A DNA stretch of 64,000 nucleotides, from the NCBI GenBank assembly GCA_963082875.1, contig OY720103.1, forward strand, positions 682,001-746,000. Direction: 5' to 3'. The notes beneath the pieces were generated by a model that searched no databases, had not been told where the DNA came from, and saw only the letters and a program-made list of their open reading frames with translations. The position numbers were made by a program, and so were the translations under genes. The DNA comes from Corella eumyota (lineage: Eukaryota; Chordata; Ascidiacea; Phlebobranchia; Corellidae). Shown piece by piece: positions 22,867-36,623 of the stretch; position 1 is the stretch's first letter, and each line of letters begins with the position of its first letter.

Positions 22867-23583
22867 TCGTCGTCTGTTTTTGTTTAGCAAGTCTTCTTAA
22901 ACTTGTACTACATTCTAATAATTGCTTGTTTAACCTCTTAAAAATAATTTAAACCTGCCAGATCTGCCAGCAGAACTGTAAACAAAATCGCTTGACCAAC
23001 AAACGAAAAAACAGCTGAGTCAATTTAAAATGGCGCTTGGTCAGGGGTCGTCACCGATTCCGGAACGGGCCCGAAAATGTAAATATTTTTCAAAAATTAT
23101 AAAAACAGACTAAAAAGCTACATTAAGTAATTTATTTAGAGTTCTTTTTTAGTGTTTTTTTTTAATTTAAAAAGTGCTTGAAGCACCCACATTTTGGTTA
23201 TAAGTATTACTCCACGTTATTCTTGTAAATGAATGCGGTGTTTTAAGATTTTGGAAAAACAAGATTTGGTTTTTAGGTCAAAACGTACATGTTAAACTAT
23301 AATAGATTCATTATAGAATAAAGGTGGATTAACAATTAAAAGAAATGATGTTTAAAAGCTTGCTTGAGCCACAACATTTGTTCTTAAAGCCGACGTTTGC
23401 GTATTATCTCAAAAACAAGTTTTGTCATTAAGTAAAAAGCATTTTCAGATTTTGTCCATCTTTACTAAAATGTTTGCTGTAGCCAAAACCATCTGTGTAT
23501 CTTTTTAGTTGATGCACCAGTATAAACTGATAAAACTTAACTAATAAAGCTAATTATAAAAAAAGCATAATTAATTAAGCCTA
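22867..23583. promoter_or_regulatory. Divergent promoter between SPIRE (-) and XRN2 (+)
   Basis: 717 bases without a clear exon. A GC-rich patch at 23030-23078 stands out. It opens with ATGGCGCTTGGTCAGGGGTC on the plus strand and stays open for 28 codons. It could be an uORF, a 5'UTR exon or core promoter sequence. Confidence 0.5.
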
Positions 23584-26500
23584 ATGGGAGTTCCCGCCTT
23601 TTTTCGATGGTTGAGTAGAAAATATACTTCCATTGTAATCCACTGCAATGAGGAAAAGGTTGGTTTGTAAAATTTATAAATATAAAGTGGTTAAAGAAGT
23701 AGTTATTTTATTTTCAATTCTTACCTACAGACTTGTTAAATTCTTCTAACAAATATAAAACAATCTTTAAATTTTAGCAAAAAGAGATTGGTGGAGTTAA
23801 AATTCCAGTCGACACAAGTCAACCTAATCCGAACGACATTGAATTCGATAATCTGTATCTTGACATGAATGGAATTATTCACCCTTGCAGTCATCCAGAA
23901 GATAGGTAGGTTCTGTTCATGTTTGTTGGCTAAGTTATATTTACTTAATGTTTAATGATCTTTTTTTCTAAAGGCCGGCCCCCAAGAATGAGGAGGAAAT
24001 TATGATTGCAATATTTGAGGCAATTGATCGGTTATTTGCAATTGTTCGACCACGAAGATTACTTTACATGGCAATTGATGGAGTTGTAAGTTAAATTATT
24101 TATTTACTTGGTAACAAAATATTGCCTAAAGGTCGAAACAAGGTTTTAATCCTAGAGTAAGTTTATGTTAAGATTAATAAAATCTTTTTCTCAAGTAATA
24201 TTTTTTTTATTTGTTTTACTTTAAGGCTCCACGTGCGAAAATGAACCAGCAAAGATCAAGAAGGTTCAGAGCATCGAAAGAAGGAGTGTAAGTTAGACTT
24301 AGTGTTATAATTTGTATTTAACAAAATACTAAGCCAAAAATCATCTTTATCACACCAATATCTTATGCCAAATTGTTCACCTTTTAGTGAAAGTGCGGAG
24401 ATAAAAGCTGGTATCAAAGCTGAGTTGCGAGCAAAGGGAGCAAGGTTGCCGGATGAGGATCCTAAATCTGAGAGGTTTGATAGTAATTGTATTACACCAG
24501 GCACTGAGTTTATGTTCAGACTTGCAAACTGTTTGAGGTTTTATATTATGGATCGTCTTAACAATGACCCTGGCTGGAAGAAAATTGAGGTCTGTGTGGT
24601 TTGCTTTGATTAATTTATTTTCATGCGTTAAATAATTTATTTTCAAAGTTTTTATGTGTAGTTGTTTTTACTTCAAGTATATTATTTTTAGGAGTAATTT
24701 GTTTATTGAATGCCACTTTTATTTTTTAAAATCACCTATTTTTAGGTTTTTAACTTTAAATGTGGATGCCATTTTTTTGTTAAGGAATTCATTTTTAAAT
24801 TGTACAGGTAACTCCCAATTTCAAAGAAAAAATGGTAAGTTTGTCAAATTTAAATACTCAAATTTTTGTTTATTTGAAGGTGATTTTATCGGATGCAAAT
24901 GTTCCTGGAGAGGGAGAGCACAAAATTATGGATTTCATTCGGAGGCAGAGAGCTCAACCGGATCACGATCCGAACACTCATCATTGTGTATGTGGAGCGG
25001 ATGCTGATCTTATTATGTTAGGTAAAGGTTAAAAAGTCATACATTCTAATAATTTACACAAACTTATGTAAGATTTAAATGTTAAAGACTACCTAAAGCA
25101 AGTGGCAATTTATAACCTTTTTGGAAATAAAAATCTGTTTGTTGTTTTGTTTTTTTCACATTAAAACCTTTCTGAAAAAAATGCTTGTTTATTAGGTTTA
25201 GCCACCCATGAACCCAACTTTACGATAATCCGTGAAGAATTTAAACCTAATCAACCAAGACCTTGTGGTATTTGTTCCCAGTATGGACATGAAATGGAGG
25301 ATTGCTGTGGGTTACCAAAAGTCAAAGAAGGTAAAATTGTTGACTAATCCTAACTTACTCTTTAGAATCAATTATAGAACAACAACATTCCTATAAAAAA
25401 CACTTGTTAAACCTTGTTCTCTTTTTCTGAAGGTTGAATATTTAAAAAATAGTGTACATTTTCCCTTATACATTGTCAGAGTATTATTAAATGTGTTAGC
25501 ATACCCAGTTTTTGTGTTTTAACATGGTGGGATAAAATTAAATGATTTTTAAATTTTTAAGGTGAACACGGTGAAATTCAGTCACAAAATCCAGGAGGGG
25601 GCACCAACTACATTTTCATAAGAATTTGTGTGATACGAGAGGTAATTATTAACTTAAAAATATGTATAAATATTAGTATATATATTTACAAAGCTTTAAA
25701 ATGACGTTGTTTGCTAAGTTATGTTGCTAACCCTAAAATAGTTTACATAGCCTATACAAAATTTTAACCAACTTTGTTTTTAAAAACTGTTTTATTTTTT
25801 AATGTTTTTATTTTTCTTAGTACATTGAACTAGAAATGCAGATGCCAGGGCTTCCGTTTAAATATGATTTCGAAAATGTTATTGATGATTGGGTGATGAT
25901 GTGTTTTTTTGTCGGAAACGATTTCCTACCCCATCTACCTTCACTTGAAATCAGGGAAGGAGCAATCGATAAACTTGTTCGAATTTATAAAGATATCGTA
26001 CATAGCACTAAAGTATGATTTTATTAGTTGTCTATATGTATAAAGAGTTTTTAATATATTTCCTTATGATTTGCTTTATGTTAAGAATTATTTGTTGATT
26101 TAATGCAAAAGTTCTGTTATTTTAGGGTTATTTAACAGACAACGGAATAGTAAACCTCCATCGTGTTGAGAAGATTATGCAGGGAATTGGACAAATGGAA
26201 GACAACATCTTCCGTAAAAGAAGAGAGAGTGACATCAACTACAGGGAGAGAGAGGTAAGTTAATAAAATTATTATGAAGTGGATGGTTATCAAGTGCTAT
26301 GTATAATACAGGTTAACTGATTTCATTTAAAACAGTTTTACCTTACCAAAATTATTTAAATCACAAACCTAAACAACAACTTTCAGAAAGCAAAAAAGCA
26401 GCGCACCAGATCCAACCATAACAGACCATCTTATATTCCTGGTGGCCAGTTTGAACCGACCCCACTTGGAGCAGGGCACAGGGGACCTGAAGTTCTCACC

Positions 26501-29500
26501 AATGTTAAACAAACTGCTATGGAAATGAGGGCCAGAGATCTCAAAAATTTGGTAAAACTTTCTTTGAGATTCTCGCTTATATAGAAACTTAAACATTATC
26601 TGTTGAATAGAATTTTCTGTAGATTTAACAGATCTTTTTTGTTTTTTTATTAAAATAGTTTTATGTTTAGGATGCTGCCACATCATTGAAAGCTATGATG
26701 AAAGAAACTCCAAGTGATAAAATCACTCAATCAACAACATCAACCAAAAGAAAACAGGTATTTGTAGGAATTTTAATCCATTTCACCATTGTTGAACATT
26801 AGTCCAAAACCTCCCTATAGTTGCCATTTTAATTGTCGCAATATAGTTAAACTAATATATGCTCACCACAATTGACCCACGCACTACAACTGGCAGTTTT
26901 ATACATTTTGTAGACCAATAAAATGGCACTCCTTTCATATAGATATGTTGTTCACCATGCTTTAATATAAACAAATAGTTTTACATCTTACATTGTCTTA
27001 CATTGTAGGAAGATGATGAAGAGCCCGAGGATGATGTCAGATTGTGGGAAGATGGATGGAAGGAAAGATACTTCCGAGCAAAATTCAACGTTTCTATGAA
27101 GGTCAAACAACCTTTGTCATAAAAAGATATTGTTAGTTGATCGTTTAGTTTTAAATTTTTGTTTGTATTGTTTTAGGATTTTGAATTCCGAAGAAATGTT
27201 GTGAAATGTTATGTGGAAGGACTATGTTGGGTTTTGTCTTATTACTACCAAGGTAAAATTATTAAAAAACAAATAACTTTTACTGGGAAAAAAACACTCA
27301 TTTTAAAGTTTCGTTTTGTGTTCAAGCAAATATTATTTTGTTTCTGAGTAAGAATTATTTTCCATTTTTTACTTACTTCTTTTTTTCTGAAGGGTGTGCA
27401 TCATGGAAATGGTTTTTCCCTTTCCACTATGCTCCATTTGCTTCCGACTTCATGGATATTTCAAGTATTCCGAACACCTTTCCAACAACAACCAAACCCA
27501 AGAACCCACTGGAGCAACTGATGTGCGTCTTCCCTGCTGCTAGTGGTCAATTTTTACCAGATTCGTGGAGAAATCTTATGTCCAATCCAGTAAGTTAAAA
27601 AATATTTTTTGTTTGATTTAATTTTTTTCAATAATAGAGGTAATTGTACAAGCCAAGTTTTTGCGTAAAACGATATGCTAGAACCATAATGGAGCCTACA
27701 TGTATATTTATACGTACATATATGTAAGTTCAATACATGTGCTTACAAAATAAATAAAACTGCTGTTTTCATTTATTTTACTGCTGTTAGTGCACATATA
27801 AATTATCATGAGCGAATATAAGTTAAGAGTTCCGATTAGATTGCGACAATTAAAATGCCGTTCATAGAAGGCCCATCAACTAGTATTCACTTCTATACAA
27901 TTACAGAAAATCATTTCTTTAATTTTCAGGATTCCCCGATCATTGATTTTTATCCTGAAGATTTTAAAATAGATTTGAATGGGAAGAAATATGCGTGGCA
28001 GGGAGTTGCTATGCTTCCGTTTGTGGATGAGGAACGAATGATCAATGCTCTTGAGGATGTGTACGAAGATCTCACTCCTCAAGAAAGTAACTATTATCAT
28101 TTTAATTTACAAACAATTTTATTGCAGTAACTTTATGTTTGTTTTATAATTTTGTTATTTGTTATTATTACAAGTCGATGACCCATCATATGGTTGGGAT
28201 TTTAATTGTCGTTATATAGTTGCCACATATATTTGTCAGCGATAATTCACCCACGCACCACAAACAGCAGTTTTATTTATTTTGTAGGCCTATAAATTAC
28301 ACATATATTTGCCACTAAGCCTCATTACATGCAGATTATGCAAAAAATAGTAATTTGTCGATTTTTATTCCAAGCAAAGCGCAACAGTCTTGGAAATGAT
28401 TATTTATTTGTTGGTTGTGAGCATCCTCTACATTCCTTATTCACTGGTTTATATGAAGATGATTCTCCACCTGAAAGTTATGAGGTTGCAGGTGATATTA
28501 ATCCAAAGTTAACTCATGGAATGGCTGGAAAAATTTGGAAAGATCAATTTTGTCATCCAAGTAAAAGGTAAACTATAAATTCTAATAATTTTGTGTGAAT
28601 TAAACTGTAAATTTAATGTACTTAATACCCTAAAAAATTGAAGCTATTCCAATATTGGTTACCATGACAATTTTTCTCCAGAAACATACCAGCTCCATTA
28701 CCAGTGTTGGAAGAAATTACACAAAACAGAGTTTTAAGTATGAGCTACAAAGATCCAAGTTATCCTGATGATTTTATATTCCAAGCTAAACTATTACCAG
28801 GAGCTAAGTAAGTTGACAGTTTAAAGTACTTTTGATTTGAGGTTAAAAATATTTGGATTTTTAATTATTTTATATGTTTTTAGGTTTCCTGAGCGTTCGG
28901 TCAAACCAAGTGATTTAAACACAAGAAATAATAATAGTCGTCAATGGCAACCTAGGATCGGGTTTAACCCAAACAGAAATCGAATGCAACTCGACCAATC
29001 TTCGCACAGGTTAAAACAAAATTTATATTTTACCTAAGACATGTTTAGAAATCTGCTTCTTGATTTTAACTAATTTTTATTATATTTTTATGATTTTAAT
29101 ATAGATTTGTTATTTAATTTTCAGACATGTAGGTCACCATCTACCCAGAAATCCCAACCCAAGAAATTATTACAATCAGGGACAGAGACAACCTTACAAC
29201 TACGACAATTACAATCGACAAAGTAATTACGACAATTATAATCGACAAAATAAATATGACAACCAATATAATTGTGAGTTTTACAAAATTTTAAACTTTA
29301 AATATTAAAACCTATTCCATGGTAAAGTGTTAAAAATTAAAGAGTTTCGTACTCTTTATATCTTTAATTAAGATGTTACATTAATGTTTTACAGCCCAAG
29401 GTCGTTATAATGAACAACAACAATATGGAAGAAATGCTTGGTTTGAAGGTCAAAGGAGGGGTGGAGGTAACTACCAACCACGACATCAATCGGTAACTAT

Positions 29501-29689
29501 TTTTTTCTTAGGCTAGAAGTAAATACTTTTATCTGCAAAAGTTACATATTGTTACTTATGTTCTCGTTTAAGATGTTGTTAACAAATATTTTTATATTTC
29601 AGGGAAATTACAGAGGAGGTTATAACAGGGGTGGACAAAATAGAAGGGGTGGAAATAGGGGGGGTTACTCTCAATATGGAACCTACTAA
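23584..29689 (+). CDS. XRN2: XRN2, nuclear 5'-3' exoribonuclease
   Basis: XRN2 degrades 5'-monophosphate RNA in the nucleus; it is the torpedo in transcription termination and acts in rRNA and snoRNA processing. The start is [20 protein letters not shown], followed by [80 protein letters not shown] and [20 protein letters not shown]: the acidic active-site residues of CR1 and CR2. An XRN2-type zinc knuckle ([14 protein letters not shown]) distinguishes it from XRN1. [15 protein letters not shown] and the RG/RGG-rich tail ([20 protein letters not shown]) follow. About 20 exons, with introns in phase throughout. The first exon ends AAG with an unusual GTTGGT donor. Three introns contain copies of the MITE-like repeat. 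Confidence 0.97.
26802..26975 (+). repeat. MITE-like repeat, copy 2 (XRN2 intron)
   Basis: Contains CCTATAGTTGCCATTTTAAT, TGTCGCAATATAG, TTGACCCACGCACTACAACT, GGCAGTTTTATACATTTTGT and AGACC, matching the family described at 8965. The right end is poorly defined. Confidence 0.65.
27665..27882 (-). repeat. MITE-like repeat, copy 3 (XRN2 intron, reverse)
   Basis: The minus strand reads GTTGATGGGCCTTCTATGAA, CGGCATTTTAATTGTCGCAA, AACAGCAGTTTTATTTATTT, TGTAAGCACA, then an ACATATATGTACGTATAAAT stretch. Same family as 8965, opposite orientation, immediately before the exon that encodes [12 protein letters not shown]. Confidence 0.65.
28174..28335 (+). repeat. MITE-like repeat, copy 4 (XRN2 intron)
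   Basis: Contains GTCGATGACCCATCATATGG, TTGGGATTTTAATTGTCG, ATTCACCCACGCACCACAAA, CAGCAGTTTTATTTATTTTG, TAGGCCTATAAATTACACAT and CCACTAAGCCTCATTACA. It ends about 40 bases before the exon beginning with KRNSLGNDY, so it sits close to that splice acceptor. Confidence 0.7.
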
Positions 29690-30655
29690 ATATAATCACA
29701 AAAAAATTAATCAAATTGATTTTATCTCCTGTACAAAAACTTATGACAAAAAACTTATTATAACAATAATTTAAAAAGTGACATCGAAAAAAAATGTTGT
29801 ACCTCAAAAAAATGAAATCCCAATTCAAATAAGTAATATTTTACTTGCAAATTTCTCTAGACTCAGTTTTAATTAGAAAGCTACTGATTTTTATCGAATT
29901 GAAAAATAAATTAGACCTTCTGTAGCTTCGATGTCTTTGTAACTTATTTTGTTTTTAATTTTAAAGCCTTTTTTTTAAATTAGCCTTATTTTGTACTAGG
30001 TTTAGGTGGCTTTATGCCAGTCTCCAGATGCTTAAAACTTAAATTGTGCAAGTTTTGTATGTTTTTGGTCACACTTTTTTAGGTTTATGTTTTACAAATA
30101 TGATGTTACTTGCCTAATAACACAGTCCCTATCTAATATAAAGTTGTTAAAGTTTAAAATACTAATAATTTGCAGGCTATTCTTGTATAAAGTTGATTTT
30201 ATAGCCTATGAAAATATTTAGCCTACCCAATTGCAAAATATAGAAATTTTGGCGCCTATGATATAAATTAGCCCACCCAATTGCAAAATTTGGAAATTTT
30301 GGCGCCTATGATAAAATTTAGCCCACCCAATTGCAAAATTTTGGCGCCTATGAAAAATAATAGCCCACCCAATTGCAAAATTTTGGCGCCTATGATCATA
30401 TTTAGCCCACCTAATTGCAAAATTTTGGCGCCTATGAAAAAAATTAGTCCACCCAATTGTAAAATTTGTAAATTCTGGCGCCTATGATTAATTGTAATTC
30501 GTGACGTAATTATGACTCCAACTGATTTGTTTAAGTAAATTTGGATTCCATTGACGTAAATCCAACTTATATGTTTAAGTGAAACTAGTCTAACGTTTAA
30601 ATTTTGTTTAACTTCAGCTATAAAAACTTCGTTTAAACATTAATAAAGGGTAGAA
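29690..30655. other. XRN2 3' flank and TMX3 upstream region
   Basis: 966 bases between same-strand genes. The left part is AT-rich 3'UTR. The right part carries the 42/50-base minisatellite at 30204-30494, ending about 160 bases before the TMX3 start. No coding exon recognised. Confidence 0.6.
30204..30494. repeat. Minisatellite of six 42/50-base units, each with GGCGCC
   Basis: The units read AGCCCACCCAATTGCAAAAT then TTTGGCGCCTATGA plus an A/T-rich end. GGCGCC starts at 30251, 30301, 30343, 30385, 30427 and 30477, so the spacing is 50, 42, 42, 42, 50; the longer units carry an extra 8 bases in the A/T part. The first five read TTTTGGCGCC, which fits the E2F consensus TTTSSCGC. Each unit also has CCAAT within CCCAATTG (the fifth has CCTAATTG). 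Confidence 0.85.
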
Positions 30656-33057
30656 ATGAATAAATTAAAACTTTTACAAGTTAGTTTTGTGCTGTTTCTG
30701 TCTTTTGTGTCATTTACCAACGCTAGAGTACTGGAATTGGACGAAAGGTACATTTTTTAAACTTTTACAAATTCAAAATCTACTTCCTGAATTCTAACTG
30801 TCTTTGTTATTGCCAACTAATTATATTAAGCCAACTTATTATTGTTTGTGCCTAGGCTGTAAGCCAAAAAATATCAATGAGGATTTAATTTTTTAGGTTT
30901 TCAAATGTTGAAACCCAAGGAACTTGGCTTGTAATGTTCTATGCTCCATGGTGTGGTCACTGCAAACATTTGGAGCCCACCTGGATTCAAATTGGAAACC
31001 AACTTCACAGCGAGAATTCACAGATTGCTGTTGCAAGATTAGATGCAACTAAGTAATATTTACGGCTTTAGCAGAATAGTTTTTTAAAGAATTTGTAGTA
31101 TATCAGTTTTTATTAGGCAAGTTAGTGGGCCTATATATATTTTTTTTGATTTAAAAAATTGTTTTTAGATTTTCTAGTGTGGCATCGAAATACCAAATAA
31201 GAGGATTTCCAACAATTAAGTTCTTTAAAAATGGGAAGGAGTTTGAATACAATGGACCAAGATCATCAGAAAATATTATCTCATTTGCAAAAAGGGCTGA
31301 AGGGTAAAATTCTCTACTTAAATTTACTTTTTTTGTAAATGGTGATGTGCATCAATTTTGCAATATGTTTTGTTTTCATAGTTTTATTACAAAAATAAGT
31401 TAATTTACATAGCAAATGATAAAAAAATTGTTAACAAGTATTAAATATATATGATGTACAGTCTTTTTGTAATTGGGCTTATACTTTATGTTATATAGCC
31501 CACCAGTTAAACCTATATCATCCCAAAAAGAATTTATTAATGAAAGAAAAGCAAATGAAGTAATGTTTGTTTATGTGGGAGAGGCTGACACCAAACTATT
31601 TACTACATTTGAAAAAGCTGCCTCCAATTTATTCACAAAAATAAATTTCTATTCAGCAGGAAAGCAGATTTTACCATCAGTAAGTTTTATAACAATTTAA
31701 TAAAGTTTTGAATGTGCTCTTCCATGTAGTAAAACATGTATATATTTTATCTTAATATTTTTTTGTTATTATTTTAGGACATTAGTACGAAGCATGTGCC
31801 TACGATATTGGTTTTAAAAGATGAAACATTTTATGAAGTGCCAAATCATGACATAAATGTAAATTTACTTTCAATGTGGATCAATTCAGAACAATTTCCA
31901 AGTTATAATGAACTTACAGGTGAAAAAGTTCATGTTTTAAATTGTTATATTGGTTTTAAACAACATTTTTTGTATTCTTTAGTGGGTACAAAATTTGGTC
32001 GTTAAAAATTTGTGACTTACTTAATAATACATTGTTTTGTGTTATATTCATTTAAAAAGATTGTTGTAAAAATAAACAGTACCAAACCTCTTTTAATTTT
32101 TAGGCACCAGTTATCATTCTTTACGCAGTGCCGGCAAAAAACTTGCAATTTCTGTTATGGAGAAATCTGGAGCCAACAACTTTAACAAAGTTTTGAAAAA
32201 AATGGCGTTGGAACGAAAATTTCCATTCACGTTTTCCTGGGTTACTGGTAATGGAATTGTAAACAGCATGACTTATAGGTTGGTGATACTAGTGCTTTAT
32301 CTTATTGGTCTATCCTAATTATATCAGTTTTATAGTTCTATTCCAATAAATGTATTGTTTTTGTACACCTACCATATCATACTTATTTTTATACATTATA
32401 GCACAATACCTGTCCCAAATGTGGTTGTTTACGATGCAAATTCCCATGAATTTTATGTTTTAAATGAAGATCAAGATAAAGAAATTACTAAACAAAAAAT
32501 ATTTCAATTTTTTGATGATATAAAAGAAGGCAAATTAACTCCCAAGGGAGGAAATGGAATGGTGCAGAATATTAAAAGACTTCTTGCTGATATTTTAGGA
32601 GGAGTAACGGTAAGTTGATGTTTTAATGACTTCTGTTTGTTTATAAATTATTGTTAATAAACGTGCATAGATTTAATTTTTTTTTTCTATCCCTTGTACT
32701 TATTGAAAATTGTAACAAATTTACTTTTGTCCTCACTTTATTCAGGGCTTGTTTCGGGACAGTCCCATTATTGCAACAATCGTGATTGTTCTTCCTACAT
32801 TGTTAGTCACAGGGCTGTGCTATTGTTTGTGCACAATAACTGATGGAACTGGAGAAGGTCCCTACACTGATGATGAAGACAGTGATGTAAGTGAAAACGA
32901 GGAAGAGTTGCCCCTATATGAAGATAAACAGAATATTGAAGCCCCCAAGGACCCCCCTAATGACCCAAACTTGGGTGAGAATGACCCCGAAGTTGAAGGC
33001 ACTGAGCTTGGTGATGGTGTTCGCAAGAGAGTGAAGGAACAAGAAAAATATGAATGA
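30656..33057 (+). CDS. TMX3: TMX3, ER transmembrane thioredoxin-related protein
   Basis: TMX3 is a PDI-family oxidoreductase of the endoplasmic reticulum membrane. The predicted product starts MNKLKLLQVSFVLFLSFVSF (signal peptide), then has a thioredoxin domain with WLVMFYAPWCGHCKHLEPTW (active site CGHC) and YQIRGFPTIKFFKNGKEF (cis-proline FPT). Two degenerate thioredoxin-like domains follow, including VPTILVLKDETFYEV and TIPVPNVVVYDANSHEFYVL. The membrane segment is SPIIATIVIVLPTLLVTG, and an acidic cytosolic tail ends VKEQEKYE. The human protein ends KKKD, a di-lysine ER signal; that form is missing here, so retention may use another signal. About 8 exons. The start is the first ATG of a good signal peptide. 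Confidence 0.95.
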
Positions 33058-34187
33058 TCATGAAAAGTTTTAAACAGGACTTTGGTCTTGTTTTTGTCCC
33101 TTAGCAATTTTGGCTTAGTTACAAAACACTAAAATATTTTTCCTATTTACTGAAATCATAAAATTCCAGACAAAAACCCAGCCAATTCAGCCCAAAATGC
33201 AGTAATTAATATTACCACTGTGAAAGAACAGTTTGTATTAAACTTTTAAACCATTTGTTAACATATTTTGAAGCAAATCAATCTTTTTTGAAGTGAAAAT
33301 TAAATTTTGGTATCATTACCTGAGCTAAGTTTTTTTATAGTACGTTTTTGCTGTATATGCTGCCATTTCAAGCCTATGTAGCCAGAATATGTTTGTTAAT
33401 TTTGTTACAAAGGTTTTTTGTCGTACCGCAAAAATTGTGTTTATAACTTGTAGTTACTGTCCAAAGTTTATTAACAATAATTTTTTCTCTTCAACTTCAA
33501 ATTTATATTAATTTACAAAAGTTCTACTATCTAATAATAAAGAAAATGCTGTGATAGGCTCACTGGAAAAATGTTTTTTAATTTTCTTTTAACTGAAGTT
33601 TTGACAAATCCTGTAACCCAATATTTGATATATTTTTTACAATTTCTGGATATCCACTTTTAGATAAAATTCAAGAATATTTTTATATAAAGAACATCCC
33701 TAAACTTGGCTGTTAAAACAAGTTTTCTATTAAAATTTAGTTTAAAAACTGTTAAGTCATATTGAGGATAAACGAAAAAATAAATACGCCCAAATCTTTG
33801 TGAGAATAGGAATGTTTTCTTTCTTTACGATTGTCAACAAAAACAAAGTGATGTTTTTCCTTAAAATGTGAATGTTTATAGTAGGAAAAACGTGGTTTTA
33901 ATAATGAATAACACCTAATTTTAACATATTATTTGCAGTAGTATTAGTCTGTGTTTATGATATGGCCAAATTTACAGAAGGTAAAAACTAAAAATAATTT
34001 AGGCGCCCTTTTAATCGGCGATTCGCAATTTAAATTTTCGGTGTTCGGGGCGATTTATTTTAAAAGTTTGTAAGATATTGTCTGATTGTACGTAATTGTA
34101 ACGTTAACTCATTTTAAATGTTGATTTCTTGAAACATAATTACTTTTATAGATTAAATAAAAACTGTGAATTTATAAACCTAAGAAA
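33058..34187. other. TMX3 3'UTR and ZDHHC12 promoter region
   Basis: 1130 AT-rich bases with no exon. GGCGCC occurs again in the stretch TTTAGGCGCCCTTTTAATCG near 34000, about 180 bases before the ZDHHC12 start, followed by the GC-richer TTCGGTGTTCGGGGCGATTT. Confidence 0.55.
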
Positions 34188-35219
34188 ATGACTGAAAAAA
34201 CACGTAACAAAAATTCAAATATTATGTGGTCAAAAATTTGTACACGATCAATCCACGTGGTTGTTACGATCACAATTGCAGTCATTCTTCTTGTAAAGGA
34301 CACAATTTTACAAGAACACTTCAAACAACAATATTTTCTGTTACCGCTGTCGTTTATTTTCGCTGTGGTGGTGTCGATAGTTTTGTATTTTACAGTAGCA
34401 TGTATGGACCCTGGCTTTGTTAAACGCGAAGATTATGATGTTGAGGAAATAAGATTAATTTTGGATGATGAGAATACAGAAGATATGCCTTTATATGAAA
34501 TCAACAATATAACTGATAACATGGACTTGGAATTAAATGATGATACAAAACAATTGCTACATCGCAAGGAGAGATTATCGGAAAAAACTAAAATTTTAGG
34601 CAGTGATGATAAAACATATCATTTTAACCTTGAACCTAATGAGAGATGTGGATTATGTGGTTTACAGCGTCCTATTCGAGCCAAACACTGTCGTGAATGC
34701 AAGCATTGTGTTCGTAAGTTCGACCATCATTGTCCATGGATAACAAATTGTGTGGGTGAACGAAACCACAGATTTTTCTGGACTTTTTTGTTTTTTGAGC
34801 TGTGTTTACTGTGCTGGGGAATTTATATTTCAACAACCGGTTATACCCCACATAAACTTCAATCAGAATGGATCTCGGCAAATATATTATTACTATTTGT
34901 CGATATAATGATGGGTATACTAACATTAGTTGATATAACCTTACTGGGCATACATACCTACTTGTTATTAGCCAATCAAACCACCTGGGAGCAAATGAGT
35001 AGAAGTCGGATTTCCTACCTGAAAAATCTCGGTGAAATGGAGAATCCGTTTTACTTAGGAATGTGCAGAAATATTTACACCTTTTTCTGTCATTTTAAAC
35101 CTTATGACTGGAATGTGATTTACGCGAAAGCACGGAAACAAAGTAATGTGGAAAGTTATGAGGATTCTGACTCTGAGAAAGAAACTGAGTTTTGTGAAAT
35201 TAAAATGGAAAATGAATAA
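34188..35219 (+). CDS. ZDHHC12: DHHC palmitoyltransferase, ZDHHC12-like
   Basis: This enzyme S-acylates cysteines of membrane proteins, typically at the Golgi or ER. It is an intronless 343-codon gene, unlike its many-exon neighbours. Membrane segments lie near residues 20-38, 48-72, 199-221 and 235-262. The catalytic cysteine-rich domain at about 150-200 reads [20 protein letters not shown], then [20 protein letters not shown]; the DHHC cysteine is at about residue 181. A TTxE-type motif ([10 protein letters not shown]) follows the fourth segment. The N terminus ([17 protein letters not shown]), the ACMDPGF stretch and the ending [12 protein letters not shown] resemble human ZDHHC12. An extra acidic loop of about 60 residues before the DHHC domain makes it longer than the human protein (267). 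Lack of introns could mean retroposition (inference). Confidence 0.92.
   Translation: MTEKTRNKNSNIMWSKICTRSIHVVVTITIAVILLVKDTILQEHFKQQYFLLPLSFIFAVVVSIVLYFTVACMDPGFVKREDYDVEEIRLILDDENTEDMPLYEINNITDNMDLELNDDTKQLLHRKERLSEKTKILGSDDKTYHFNLEPNERCGLCGLQRPIRAKHCRECKHCVRKFDHHCPWITNCVGERNHRFFWTFLFFELCLLCWGIYISTTGYTPHKLQSEWISANILLLFVDIMMGILTLVDITLLGIHTYLLLANQTTWEQMSRSRISYLKNLGEMENPFYLGMCRNIYTFFCHFKPYDWNVIYAKARKQSNVESYEDSDSEKETEFCEIKMENE

Positions 35220-36623
<1,404 letters not shown>

Noticed and set aside
30268-30487. Repetitive proteins encoded on both strands across the minisatellite
   Set aside because: These open frames are a by-product of the 42-base period; no start context, no homology, and the 50-base units shift the frame.
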